Of a DNA stretch of 49,452 bases, positions 18,493 to 26,623 are shown in pieces. Origin of the DNA: Thermodesulfobacteriota bacterium (GTDB taxonomy: Bacteria > Thermosulfidibacterota > Thermosulfidibacteria > Thermosulfidibacterales > B14-G1); assembly GCA_024274915.1 (NCBI GenBank), contig JAJSAC010000033.1:1-49452 (forward strand), read 5' to 3'. The position numbers and the translations under genes were made by a program. Position 1 is the first letter of the stretch; each line of letters opens with the position of its first letter. The notes under the pieces are model-generated. The model was not told the origin of the DNA. It saw only the letters and a program-made list of their open reading frames with translations, and searched no databases.

Positions 18493-18525
18493 GGATGTAT
18501 ATACGAACAGTTCGCATATACATCC
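18493..18525. repeat. 33-bp near-perfect palindrome
   Basis: GGATGTATATACGAAC, a single A, then GTTCGCATATACATCC: 16-bp arms with one mismatch around a 1-base centre. The half-site ATACGAAC/GTTCG(C/G)AT recurs at 18548-18561 (GTTCG-GATA-CGAAC). No T-run follows, so it is not an intrinsic terminator. It could be a tandem repressor operator for the gene at 18623 or a recombination site. Confidence 0.8.
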
Positions 18526-18547
18526 AAATTTACAGTATATCTGAGCA

Positions 18548-18561
18548 GTTCGGATACGAAC
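18548..18561. repeat. second CGAAC/GTTCG dyad
   Basis: GTTCG-GATA-CGAAC, 22 bases after the large palindrome, using the same half-site in the opposite arrangement. Probably part of the same binding region. Confidence 0.5.
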
Positions 18562-18622
18562 GAGTTGTCCGAAATTGCGAGCCTGCTTTTTAGAAGAGTT
18601 ATTAAAAGGATGCAGATAAATT

Positions 18623-18958
18623 ATGATGAAAATGAAAAACAAAATCTTGATAACTACCATTGTATTTTTAATTTCGGCATCTGGACTAATTGTGTATGAT
18701 TGTTATCCATTCAAAATATCCCAAGGAATTACTTCTGAAACAGGAACAATAAAATATATCCCTCTTGAAGGTGGTTTTTACGGAATTATAACCGAGAAAG
18801 GAGAGAAGTACCTGCCTTTAAATTTGGCAGAGGAATACAAAGAAGATGGTTTGAAGGTTTGGTTTAAGGGTAAAGTAGGAAAAGATGTTGCAACAATTTA
18901 TCAATGGGGCAAACCAGTTGAGATTTTGGAAATCAGAAAAGTGGGTAAGAGGAAATGA
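18623..18958 (+). CDS. small secreted or membrane-anchored protein (111 aa)
   Basis: 111 residues. MMKMKNKILITTIVFLISASGLIVYDCYPF is a signal peptide or anchor. The rest, GTIKYIPLEGGFYGIITEKGEKYLPLNL, GLKVWFKGKVGKDVATIYQWG and PVEILEI, has the regular strand pattern of a small beta-barrel (OB-like) domain and reads like a widespread family of short conserved proteins of unknown function. Starts at 18623, 18626 or 18632 are possible; AAAGGA lies upstream. Its codon use is AT-rich, unlike the flanking genes, and an attC-like hairpin follows it, so it may be transferred DNA. Confidence 0.7.
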   Translation: MMKMKNKILITTIVFLISASGLIVYDCYPFKISQGITSETGTIKYIPLEGGFYGIITEKGEKYLPLNLAEEYKEDGLKVWFKGKVGKDVATIYQWGKPVEILEIRKVGKRK

Positions 18959-19062
18959 ACTTATTTTGTTAGCCAAAGAGAAATATGTAAAAAGATGAAT
19001 TATAGGCTCGCAACTCTCCGCTCGTTAACGCTCGCTTCGGTGCTTCCGGACTCTGACACCAA

Positions 19063-19142
19063 GCGGGTATCTGGCTCCGGCTTACGCCTTCGCCCAAATT
19101 CCTCGCTACGCTCGGACTTCAGATACCCGCCATCCGTTAGAC
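19063..19142 (+). repeat. attC-like hairpin ending in GTTAGAC
   Basis: Perfect 11-bp arms GCGGGTATCTG (19063-19073) and CAGATACCCGC (19120-19130), separated by a 46-base GC-rich spacer, with GTTAGAC (19136-19142) after the right arm. GTTAGAC fits the GTTRRRY R' box of integron attC sites, and the small gene upstream has the orientation of a cassette gene. The matching left box should be RYYYAAC; the base before the left arm reads CTCTGAC (19051-19057), a one-base departure from TCTAAC. Could be a degenerate attC or an unrelated palindrome. Confidence 0.35.
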
Positions 19143-19200
19143 ATGGCAAAGTACACAACAGATAGGAAAACGAATCAGAAGGGACTTCCCTCCAATCCCC

Positions 19201-19683
19201 CTACCCAGGAGGCCAGCCTATCTCCTTTAAGCGGGCTTCCACCTGTTCCAGGTCGAACCTGATGTGGCTTAAGACTGCAAAGGTGCCCGTGCCATAGGCC
19301 ACCAGGGAGCCATCGGCAGCCCTCACTTCCGCCTTGGCCACGGCCAGTCTCTTGCCCTTGTGAATGATCCAGCCCTCGGAGTAGATGTCCTGCCTGTTGG
19401 GGGTCTTGATGATGTAAGTGTGAAACTCGGTGGTGGTGACCCAGACCCAGGGGTACTGGGCCGCCGCCGTGAACCAGATGGCGTTGTCCACCATGGCCGA
19501 GATGATACCACCGTGGAGATCTCCCATGGCGTGGCATACCCCGGGATGAAAGCGCAGAACAAAATGGGCCCTGGCCTGGTCGTCAAACCAGATATCGCTG
19601 TTTAAGGTCTTACTGATGGGCGCCCTCCTATAGACGGACTCCAGTACCTTGGTCCACTCCAGAACACGCTCATCCATATCCAC
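19201..19683 (-). CDS. PaaI-type hotdog thioesterase
   Basis: 160 residues. The hotdog signature HGGIISAMVDNAIWF with the usual HGG...D spacing is followed by TTTEFHTYIIKTPN, GKRLAVAKAEVRAADG and LVAYGTGTFAVL, as in PaaI/4HBT acyl-CoA thioesterases. It would hydrolyse an acyl-CoA to free acid and CoA. Last gene of the minus-strand operon; the dehydrogenase gene ends 6 bases upstream. In this setting it may recycle CoA or clear dead-end acyl-CoA. Confidence 0.88.
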   Translation of the reverse strand: MDMDERVLEWTKVLESVYRRAPISKTLNSDIWFDDQARAHFVLRFHPGVCHAMGDLHGGIISAMVDNAIWFTAAAQYPWVWVTTTEFHTYIIKTPNRQDIYSEGWIIHKGKRLAVAKAEVRAADGSLVAYGTGTFAVLSHIRFDLEQVEARLKEIGWPPG

Positions 19684-19689
19684 CCCCCA

Positions 19690-20709
19690 TCAAAGTCTCC
19701 CCATAATTCCCGCATTGGCATGCTGGAGCTGCTCCTGTTCCAAATCCCAAAGGGGCACCTCCACCACCTGGACAACCCCCTTCAGGTCCATCACGGCAGG
19801 AACCGCCATGATCCCGTGAAAACCGTAGAACTCGCCCCTTAGAGCCACGTGTAGCGGTCCAAAAAACCACCCCTTGGTCAACAAATCCTTTAGGATCATC
19901 ATGATGGCTCCGGCAGGACCGATTACAGTCTTGGAACCGCTGTAATGGGTGAGCCAAGGCCTGATGAACAACCTGTAAAGCATAGGCATCCGGTCCAGCT
20001 CTCGAAAGATCTCTACCAGGGGCTTCTTCTTCATATCACTGATGAGACGGGACCAAACCCCCATTAGAGGCTCATGGAACTCAATGGCCAACTCCTTCTG
20101 GATCTTGGCCTGAGTAGTCTCCCTACCCCAGCCGGAAACCTTTACAGAGCTCCACAAGGGGACCATGAGAGGACCGTGGTCCCCCAGGACCATGGCCGAA
20201 ACATCGCCCACGGGAACCCCCCAGGCCCGGGCAATCTCCTTCCTGAACCTTAGGGTATCCAACAAGCAGCCCATACCCACTACCTTGTTGGGACCCAGCC
20301 TATCCCCAAATACCTTCACGCCCAGTTCCACAGGGTTCGATACATGAATCACTGTAGATCCAGGAGAAACAAGGTCCGCGTAATATCGAAAGACATCCAG
20401 ATTGTAAGATCTGAGCCTCTCCCGGGTGAACTCGGTGGTGGGGCTTCGGGGAAAGGTGACCCCTGCCGCCATCACCACCACCTGGGCATCGACCCTTTCA
20501 GGATCCAGGCAGACCTCTACGGAAGGTAGAACTCCCCCGAAGGCGTCCCTAAGGTCCTCCAGCAAGCCGTGAATAAGGTGACTGGAAGCACCCGACGAGC
20601 GACCCACAAGGAGGAGCCTGTGGTCCTTGGCCAAAAGTCCAGAGCTGACCAAGAGTAGCGCCAGACGCTGTCCAATATCACCGCTGGCCCCGATTATGGC
20701 GATAGTCAT
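19690..20709 (-). CDS. malate/lactate dehydrogenase-family protein
   Basis: 339 residues. N-terminal Rossmann motif IIGASGDIGQRLALLL, then VVMAAGVTFPRSPTTEFTRERLRSYN (substrate-side Arg), VIHVSNPVELGVKVF, LLDTLRFRKEIA (the second substrate Arg) and VLGDHGPLMVPLWSSVKV, where His is the catalytic proton donor. The NAD-dependent 2-hydroxyacid dehydrogenase chemistry is thus likely kept, but the GASGDIGQ start and long C-terminal half differ from standard Mdh or Ldh. It lies 9 bases after an aldehyde dehydrogenase gene. A specialised hydroxyacid substrate is inferred. Confidence 0.8.
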   Translation of the reverse strand: MTIAIIGASGDIGQRLALLLVSSGLLAKDHRLLLVGRSSGASSHLIHGLLEDLRDAFGGVLPSVEVCLDPERVDAQVVVMAAGVTFPRSPTTEFTRERLRSYNLDVFRYYADLVSPGSTVIHVSNPVELGVKVFGDRLGPNKVVGMGCLLDTLRFRKEIARAWGVPVGDVSAMVLGDHGPLMVPLWSSVKVSGWGRETTQAKIQKELAIEFHEPLMGVWSRLISDMKKKPLVEIFRELDRMPMLYRLFIRPWLTHYSGSKTVIGPAGAIMMILKDLLTKGWFFGPLHVALRGEFYGFHGIMAVPAVMDLKGVVQVVEVPLWDLEQEQLQHANAGIMGRL

Positions 20710-20718
20710 CCTGGCTCC

Positions 20719-21987
20719 TCACGCCTCTAAAAGGCTGGTCTCCAGACTCAAGAGCTTGGGGCCCTGCTTAAGCCTAAAGGTCTCCCCCAGGGCATCCCAC
20801 TCCCATCCCGAGTATCCATAGCCACCCACGGCCTTCACCACGAAGGCCCCCCTCCAGGACTCCGACCTGGGCTCGTTGACACTCACAGTGCCGAACTTGC
20901 CAAAGACAATGTCCGGCACCTGGTGCATGTAAGGCTCACCCCTCAATGCCGAGGCCACCCTCTCCGCTTCTTCTTTCCCGTAAACCGTGGCCCTCAGCCC
21001 ATATCGATTCTGCCTGGCCATGGAGATCACCTCCTCCGGAGTACCAAAGGGGATAACAAAGCTCACGGGGCCAAAGGTCTCCTCCTGGACCCCAAGCATG
21101 TCGGAAGTAGCATCAGCCACTATGGTGGGATAGACGAGGTTTCCTTCCACCCGGCCCCCCAAGAGGATCCGGGCCCCCTTTTTCCTTGCGTCTTCCAGCT
21201 GCCTCTTTATCTTCTCCACCGCCAAGGGGCTCCCCAGGGGTGTCACCAAGGTCTCGGGATCCCGGGGATCCCCCACCCTTGCCTGCCTGCTTTTCTCCAC
21301 AAAAGCCTCCAGGAAACGGTGGTAAACGTCCCTCTGGACATAGACGTTCTCAGGGGCCGTGCAAGTCTGGCCCGAGTAAGAGTACTTGGCCTCATAAAGG
21401 TCCTGAAGGGCCTTCCCAAGGGGGGCATCATTCAAAACGATGAAGGGATCACTGCCGGGGCCCTCAAATATGAGACGCTTGCCGTAGCTCCGAACCGCAT
21501 CTCTATAAGGGAGCACGGCCTGCTCGGATCCAAAGACGCAGATGGCCCTCACCCGGGGATTCTCCAGGGCCCAGGTGATGAACTCCCGCCCAGGGCGGTA
21601 ATCGAAAGAGACATCGTCACCAAAGATAGGGGAATAGAGGGACTCCAAAAAACGGGCTATATCCGGGCCCCTGGAAGAGAACTTCACCCTCACCCTGTTC
21701 CCCGCCAGGTAGATGGTGGCTATCACGATGTTAAGCCATGCACTCCCATTGTACGAAAGGGCCAGAGCCACCTCCTCCCCTTCCCCGCAGATGGGCCTTC
21801 TGCCCTTAAGAATCTCCCTCACCCTCCAACACATCCTCAGACGATCCCTGGTGACAGAGACCTCCTGATGGTTGTCCCGGTATGAGAAGCCGATGTCTTT
21901 GATGGCCAAATCCACCAGCTCGTCCCTGCGGGCTTCCAACTCATGGGCGAGTCTGTAAACCTTTTTCAACCTCTCCTGAAATCCCAC
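20719..21987 (-). CDS. aldehyde dehydrogenase-family protein
   Basis: 422 residues from GTG 21987 (GGAGGGG upstream), about 50-80 shorter than classical ALDH. Catalytic Cys209 in YSGQTCTAPE and Glu175 in IFEGPGSDPF are present, as is EETFGPVSFVIPF. The N-terminal nucleotide-binding part is trimmed and the usual PWN motif reads YNGSAWLNI. The reaction is probably NAD(P)-linked oxidation of an aldehyde to an acid or thioester. It sits in an operon after the XRE-cupin regulator and before the malate-dehydrogenase-like gene. Confidence 0.85.
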   Translation of the reverse strand: MGFQERLKKVYRLAHELEARRDELVDLAIKDIGFSYRDNHQEVSVTRDRLRMCWRVREILKGRRPICGEGEEVALALSYNGSAWLNIVIATIYLAGNRVRVKFSSRGPDIARFLESLYSPIFGDDVSFDYRPGREFITWALENPRVRAICVFGSEQAVLPYRDAVRSYGKRLIFEGPGSDPFIVLNDAPLGKALQDLYEAKYSYSGQTCTAPENVYVQRDVYHRFLEAFVEKSRQARVGDPRDPETLVTPLGSPLAVEKIKRQLEDARKKGARILLGGRVEGNLVYPTIVADATSDMLGVQEETFGPVSFVIPFGTPEEVISMARQNRYGLRATVYGKEEAERVASALRGEPYMHQVPDIVFGKFGTVSVNEPRSESWRGAFVVKAVGGYGYSGWEWDALGETFRLKQGPKLLSLETSLLEA

Positions 21988-22041
21988 CTGTCCCCTCCCT
22001 CTTCAAGTTCCAGGGATAACCCACCTTCCCCTTGACGACCT

Positions 22042-22641
22042 TCACGGAGCGAACACCACCAGCATCTTGCTTCCAGGTCCTCCTCTAAACCTGTGCCTGA
22101 ACCTGGCATCAAAATAGAGGCTGTCTCCCTCTTCCAACTCCAGCTCTCTATCCCCTATGGTCACCGATACCTCCCCAAAGAGGACGTAGACGAACTCCTC
22201 CCCTTCATGGGAAGACTCAGGCAACTCCCATGCCCTTCCCTGGTTAGATTCCACAATGAATGAGTCCATCCTTCCATGTCCATCCCCAGAGGCACGTCTC
22301 AGGAAATAGTGGGAACGGGCAGGATAAAAGAGGGGCACCATCTCCCTCTTCACCACTTCACATATGCCCACACCCTCTTTCTCCAGGCTCTCCACCAGGT
22401 AGGAAAGCCTGGTACCCAGAGACCTGACCAGCTTCACCAAAGTATCAATTGTAGGGGTCACCAAACCATTCTCTATGAGAGAGAGGGCGCCCGTGGAGAG
22501 GCCCGTCAAGCGGGAGAGCTCCTTAAGGGTGATTCCCTTCTTGCAGCGCATCTCCTTCAACCGCCTTCCAAAGTGGTACCTCTCCCTCAGCTTGATCCTC
22601 AACTCCGCCCTGGTCTTCAGCGCCCCGCCCATAGTGCTCAT
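22042..22641 (-). CDS. XRE-family regulator with C-terminal cupin
   Basis: 199 residues. A helix-turn-helix (LKEMRCKKGITLKELSRLTGLSTGALSLIENGLVTPTIDTLVKL, about 29-73) is joined to a cupin barrel (HEGEEFVYVLFGEVSVTIGD, LEEGDSLYFDARFRHRFRG). Such proteins sense a small molecule and control the adjacent catabolic operon. Its ATG overlaps the stop of the ATP-grasp gene (ATGA), so it is translated with the enzymes it may control. Confidence 0.9.
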   Translation of the reverse strand: MSTMGGALKTRAELRIKLRERYHFGRRLKEMRCKKGITLKELSRLTGLSTGALSLIENGLVTPTIDTLVKLVRSLGTRLSYLVESLEKEGVGICEVVKREMVPLFYPARSHYFLRRASGDGHGRMDSFIVESNQGRAWELPESSHEGEEFVYVLFGEVSVTIGDRELELEEGDSLYFDARFRHRFRGGPGSKMLVVFAP

Positions 22642-23282
22642 GGATTCTCCAAAACCATTCTGGCATCGGCTATGACCAACCTATCACCGTAGCCCAGCAC
22701 GGGATTGAGATCCATTTCCCGAACCCCTTTACTTTCAGCCAGATAGGAGACCTGGCAGAGGAAACGGGCTATAGCCTCCTTGTCAATAGAAGGGAGCCCC
22801 CTGAAGCCCCCGAGAAGACTCCTGCCCTTTACCCCCTCCACCATCTCCAAGGCATCCCTCTCCTCTATGGGCACCAGGCGGAAAGAGACATCTTTCAGGA
22901 CTTCGACCCACACACCCCCCAATCCAAACATGATCACCCTGCCAAAAGATGGATCAGTAGAAACACCCACCACCATTTCCACCCCAGGGGGCAAGTGGGG
23001 TTGGAGGGAAAAGGATGCCAGGGGATCGATGGCCTTCATCCTCTTCTCCATGGAAAGGAAGGCGCCTTCCAGTTCTCCAGGATCACCAATCCCCAACACC
23101 ACACCACCCACATCGCTTTTATGGACGATCTTATCCGAAGAGACTTTGAGGACCACAGGGTATCCCAAAAGCCCCGCCCTCTCCAACGCCTCACCCAGGG
23201 TATTCACCCGGTAGGTCGGATTTACAGGAAGCCCCCCATCTGCCAGGAGGGCCTTGGCTTCCACCTCACCTAAGTAATCCAT
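22638..23282 (-). CDS. ATP-grasp subunit of an ADP-forming acyl-CoA synthetase
   Basis: About 214 residues from ATG 23282 (GGTGG at 7 bases; an in-frame ATG at 23303 abuts its own SD). The ATP-grasp_5 pattern is clear: EAKALLADGGLPVNPTYRV, GYPVVLKVSSDKIVHKSDVGGVVLGI, GVEMVVGVSTDPSFGRVIMFGLGG, EVLKDVSFRLVP and EMDLNPVLGYGD. This is the beta-type half of acetate/acyl-CoA ligase (ADP-forming). The CoA-binding half is the divergent gene at 24271. The pair interconverts acyl-CoA + ADP + Pi and acid + CoA + ATP. Confidence 0.88.
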   Translation of the reverse strand: MDYLGEVEAKALLADGGLPVNPTYRVNTLGEALERAGLLGYPVVLKVSSDKIVHKSDVGGVVLGIGDPGELEGAFLSMEKRMKAIDPLASFSLQPHLPPGVEMVVGVSTDPSFGRVIMFGLGGVWVEVLKDVSFRLVPIEERDALEMVEGVKGRSLLGGFRGLPSIDKEAIARFLCQVSYLAESKGVREMDLNPVLGYGDRLVIADARMVLENP

Positions 23283-23503
23283 CTTCTGTCCACCCCAGGG
23301 CATCTCCCCCTAAACAGACCCACCAGATGGGAAGGGCACGGCAGGTCCAGAAGCTCCCCGGGCCTGGGAGTAACAGGACAAGCACAGCCCTGGAGGCCTG
23401 CGGCGCACAAGGTTCGGCAAGGCATTTAACCCCGCATCCGAATCTCCCCCTTGCGCTCCCAACAAAGCTATACCGGAAGGGAGAAAGAGGGCCTCCATGA
23501 GCA

Positions 23504-24079
23504 CTACTCCTCCCCGCCCCTCAAACCTCCGATGAAGAGAGAAGCGTAATAGTCGGCTACATCTTCAATAGAATACTTCCCCCGGGGCGAAAACCATCCT
23601 ACTGCCCAGTTGCAGGCACCGAAGATGAAAAGGGTGGCCAAATCCTCCCTCACATCTTCAGGCACCAAACCCTCCCTTTTGGCCTGTACAATGGCTTCCT
23701 TCATGAGGGAATTGAGGAGATCGCAGATGGCCTCCACCCTTTCTCTGTGTTGGGGGATGAGTTCCTTCTTTTCTGTGAGGAAGATCTGAAAAGCGGGTAT
23801 GTCAGTCACCACAAAAGAGAGATAGCATTCTATGAACCGCCTGATCCGCTCCAGGGGATGGGGACAATCCTTCCTGATCTTCAGAAACTGGATCTGGATC
23901 CTCTCCCCCACATTCAGAAATATGTGATAGAGGAGCTCCTCTTTATTGGTCACGTAGTGATACAAAGAGGCCTTTCTTATGCCCACTTCTTGAGCCAAGT
24001 CCTGAAGACTCGCTCCCCTGTAACCTTTCTCCGAGAAAAGCCTGGTAGCTGCACTGTATATAAGATCCAGCCGGTTCAT
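23504..24079 (-). CDS. TetR-family transcriptional regulator
   Basis: 191 residues. Helix-turn-helix GYRGASLQDLAQEVGIRKASLYHYVTNKEELLYHIF at about 20-53, then an all-helical ligand domain. The C-terminal part (ACNWAVGWFSPRGKYSIEDVADYYASLFIGGL) is like TetR regulators of fatty-acid and aromatic acid catabolism. It is divergent from the CoA-binding synthetase gene at 24271 and heads the minus-strand enzyme operon after a gap of about 220 bases. It probably controls both through the dyad at 24107-24132. Confidence 0.88.
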   Translation of the reverse strand: MNRLDLIYSAATRLFSEKGYRGASLQDLAQEVGIRKASLYHYVTNKEELLYHIFLNVGERIQIQFLKIRKDCPHPLERIRRFIECYLSFVVTDIPAFQIFLTEKKELIPQHRERVEAICDLLNSLMKEAIVQAKREGLVPEDVREDLATLFIFGACNWAVGWFSPRGKYSIEDVADYYASLFIGGLRGGEE

Positions 24080-24106
24080 GGCATTTCTCTAACATCCATA
24101 AAATGG

Positions 24107-24132
24107 TTTGTCAAATATTATTTGTTGATAAA
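24107..24132. promoter_or_regulatory. candidate operator in the divergent tetR/acyl-CoA synthetase promoter region
   Basis: TTTGTCAA, 10 bases, TTGATAAA: 8-bp arms with one mismatch, in the AT-rich 190-base gap between the divergent genes. The inverse strand contains TTGACA. Different from the FadR-type box. Confidence 0.35.
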
Positions 24133-24270
24133 CAACCTGTCGAAAGGTAACTTTGCTAATCCTCCAGTAAATAGGCCATTTAAGGACTAACATATTATCA
24201 ATACATGGGAATATTGACACTTGATAAAAAATAGTTTACTTAATAACTACCTTACGAAAGGGAGAAAAGC

Positions 24271-25635
24271 TTGGAAAGACTCTTCCAGCCAGGAAAAGTG
24301 GGCGTGATCGGGGTATCCCCTTCCCTGGAAAACCTCGGCAGAAATATCGTGTGGAACCTCATCCGTTTTGGTTTCCCAGGAGAGGTGGTCTGTTACGGAA
24401 GAAGGCCTGGGTGTATTTACGGCCACCGCATCTATGACAATCTTCAACACCTGCCACCAGATATAGACGTGGCCGTCATCCTGCTGCCCGCCCCAAGGGT
24501 TCCGGACGTGGTGGAGCACCTCTCCCGGCGGGGAACCCAGAGGTTCATCATAGAGACAGGGGGATTTTCCGAGTATGGAGCGGAAGGGGAAGAAATGGAA
24601 AAGGCCCTGAAAAACTTGGCCCAGGAGAGGAAACTTAAGATAGTGGGACCCAATTGCATAGGTGTGACCGACAGAGTCTCAGGGTTGGTAACCTCCTTCA
24701 TGCCCCTCGACCCCTCTAAAATCCGTCCTGGTCCCGTTGCCGTCGTTGCCCAGAGCGGAGGAGTGGGACTGAGTTACGTGAACCTCTTGTGCGAAGAAGG
24801 CCTGGGAATCAGCAAGTTTGTGAGCATGGGAAACAAGCTGATCTTAAACGAGACAGACTTTCTCCACCACCTAGAAACGGACCCCCACACCAAGATGGTC
24901 CTCCTCTACCTGGAAAGTATAAGTAACGGCAGGGCCTTCTACCAAGTCTTGAAGGGTATGGACAAACCCGTAGTGGTCCACAAATCCAACGTCACGGAAG
25001 CCTCGGCCCAAATTGCCCGGTTCCACACGGCAGCCTTAGCCACCAAAGAAGAGGTCCTTACCGGAGCCATCGCCCAGGCGGGCAAAATCAGGGCACTAAA
25101 TAACAGCCAGGCCCTGGCGGCAATCAAGGCCCTCTGCCTCCCACCCCTCAAAGGAAACAACCTGGCCATAGTGTCGCGATCCGGTGGAGAAGCAGTACTG
25201 GCTGCAGATGCTGCAGGGAGCATGGGCTTCCAGTTGCCTCCCTATCCCCAGCCTTTTTTGCGCTTTGTTAGAAACCTCTTTCGGGCAGGGGTAATCCGGC
25301 CAACCAACCCCCTGGATCTGGGAGACCTGTTCGATATTGTAAAATACCCAGAGATCATAGAAGAGATAGCCAAAGAGGAGACCTTCCACGGGGTAGTCTT
25401 TCTAATCCAGCTTTTCGATAGGGAGTGGGAACTGGTAGAGCACATCATGAAAAAAACCAGCGAGATCTGCCAAACTTACCAAAAGCCCATCTCCCTCTTC
25501 CTGGGGGGAGACCATCAAAGGGTGATAAAGGCCAAAGCCCAAGGGATCCACCCTATCTTCAACTCCCCCCACGAGGCAGTGGAAGCCATGGGATTCCTCC
25601 TCACTCCTCCCCGCTCCCCCCGAACCTCCTACTAA
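24271..25635 (+). CDS. CoA-binding subunit of an ADP-forming acyl-CoA synthetase
   Basis: 454 residues from a TTG start behind AAGGGAG. Domains in order: CoA-binding Rossmann fold (VGVIGVSPSLENLGRNIVWNL), succinyl-CoA-ligase-like flavodoxin domain (KIVGPNCIGV at about 123-132, VVAQSGGVGLSYVNL), then KPVVVHKSNVTEASAQIARFHTAAL, where His252 stands where this family has its phosphorylated His (SSHTGAL). SRSGGEAVLAADAA follows. It pairs with the ATP-grasp subunit at 22638. A TTGACA at 24214-24219 may be its -35 element, but no good -10 follows. Confidence 0.87.
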   Translation: MERLFQPGKVGVIGVSPSLENLGRNIVWNLIRFGFPGEVVCYGRRPGCIYGHRIYDNLQHLPPDIDVAVILLPAPRVPDVVEHLSRRGTQRFIIETGGFSEYGAEGEEMEKALKNLAQERKLKIVGPNCIGVTDRVSGLVTSFMPLDPSKIRPGPVAVVAQSGGVGLSYVNLLCEEGLGISKFVSMGNKLILNETDFLHHLETDPHTKMVLLYLESISNGRAFYQVLKGMDKPVVVHKSNVTEASAQIARFHTAALATKEEVLTGAIAQAGKIRALNNSQALAAIKALCLPPLKGNNLAIVSRSGGEAVLAADAAGSMGFQLPPYPQPFLRFVRNLFRAGVIRPTNPLDLGDLFDIVKYPEIIEEIAKEETFHGVVFLIQLFDREWELVEHIMKKTSEICQTYQKPISLFLGGDHQRVIKAKAQGIHPIFNSPHEAVEAMGFLLTPPRSPRTSY

Positions 25636-25642
25636 GAGGCTC

Positions 25643-26623
25643 CTACAAGGCTCCTCCCCTCACCTCCATTCCTGGCTCCAGGGGCATGGCAGAAGTCCAG
25701 AGGTAACATGTGCAAGTCTCTGGGGTCACCCTAAGGACCACCAGTTTGCCCACCACTAGATCGATTCCCTCAGGGGAATAGACGTTGAGAACCATACCGG
25801 GCTTGATACCTTCCTTCTCTCCCAGATTCACAAAGAGAAAATCCATAAGGCCCCCGGCGTCTTTGTTCTCTTGAAGCCTAACGATGACCCCCTTCTTGTC
25901 CTTGGGACCAGGGAGGAAAGAATACACAGGAGGAGGCACCTTGAGGGGTACCAGGAGGTCTCCTTTGCGCACGGAGAAAGCCACCGTCTCCACCATGCCC
26001 TGGGCCCGGTCCTGGGCCACCTTCTCCACCTTCACAATACCCAGGTTCTGAATCTCCCAGCCCAGGACTTTCTTGGTGCCGGGCACCTTCACCCTGTCCC
26101 CATTTCTCACTACCATAAACCTTTCTCCCACCTTGGGGAGAGCCGCCCCTGACTTCCAGAAGAGGCTAACCTCTTCTAGCTGGTTGAATATGGTCTTATC
26201 GGCATCATACACGCTGGTGCCCAAGGTATAAGGGGAGGAGAGGCGCTTGGGAGAAATGTAGGCGGCAAAAAGGACCATCTCCTTGCTCAACACGGGTTTT
26301 TTCTCCACCGCCTCCTTCCTTTTAGGTTTAGGAGCCTTCCTCACCAGGGCTGCCACTTCTGATGGATGGGGCACGTAGATTTTTTCTCCCGGATAAATCC
26401 AGTGAGGATTAGTCACTTCTTCGGCGTTGCTCTCCCAGATGATGGGCCAATAAAGAGGATTACCATAAAACGACTGGGATATGGCCCACAGGGTATCCCC
26501 CTTCTTCACCACGTAGTAGGTACCCTTCACAACTTTACCCGGCCCCTTGGCCCATCCCAACCCCACTGCAAAGGAAAGAACCATTATGGCCACCACACCC
26601 TTCACGTACCTTTTTGCCCTCAT
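25643..26623 (-). CDS. secreted LysM-domain protein
   Basis: 326 residues. Signal peptide [25 protein letters not shown], then one LysM domain (YYVVKKGDTLWAISQSFYGNPLYWPIIWESN... IYPGEKIYVP, about 36-85), which binds peptidoglycan. The remaining 230 residues contain repeated short beta strands (VRNGDRVKVPG, VRKGDLLVPLKVP) but no recognised enzyme. Its ATG overlaps the stop of the lipoprotein gene (ATGA). Likely a cell-wall-associated structural protein; the downstream end is 7 bases from a convergent gene. Confidence 0.88.
   Translation of the reverse strand: MRAKRYVKGVVAIMVLSFAVGLGWAKGPGKVVKGTYYVVKKGDTLWAISQSFYGNPLYWPIIWESNAEEVTNPHWIYPGEKIYVPHPSEVAALVRKAPKPKRKEAVEKKPVLSKEMVLFAAYISPKRLSSPYTLGTSVYDADKTIFNQLEEVSLFWKSGAALPKVGERFMVVRNGDRVKVPGTKKVLGWEIQNLGIVKVEKVAQDRAQGMVETVAFSVRKGDLLVPLKVPPPVYSFLPGPKDKKGVIVRLQENKDAGGLMDFLFVNLGEKEGIKPGMVLNVYSPEGIDLVVGKLVVLRVTPETCTCYLWTSAMPLEPGMEVRGGAL

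Larger units (their letters stand above)
18051..18622. other. AT-rich gap with strong dyads and no convincing gene
   Basis: From about 18160 the base composition drops well below that of the neighbours. Two small plus-strand frames (18233-18460 and 18457-18699, overlapping by ATGA) have no ribosome-binding site and no recognisable features; the second runs through a 33-bp palindrome and into the next gene. They are not called. The stretch probably is the 5' region of the small gene at 18623, or the remains of a transferred segment. Confidence 0.5.

Noticed and set aside
18233-18699. Two small plus-strand frames overlapping by ATGA
   Set aside because: No ribosome-binding sites, no features, and the second reads through a 33-bp palindrome and overlaps a better gene.
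23310-23504. 64-residue minus-strand frame starting at the TetR stop
   Set aside because: No ribosome-binding site, no recognisable domain, composition of a chance frame. The 220-base gap before the ATP-grasp gene shows no strong promoter either.
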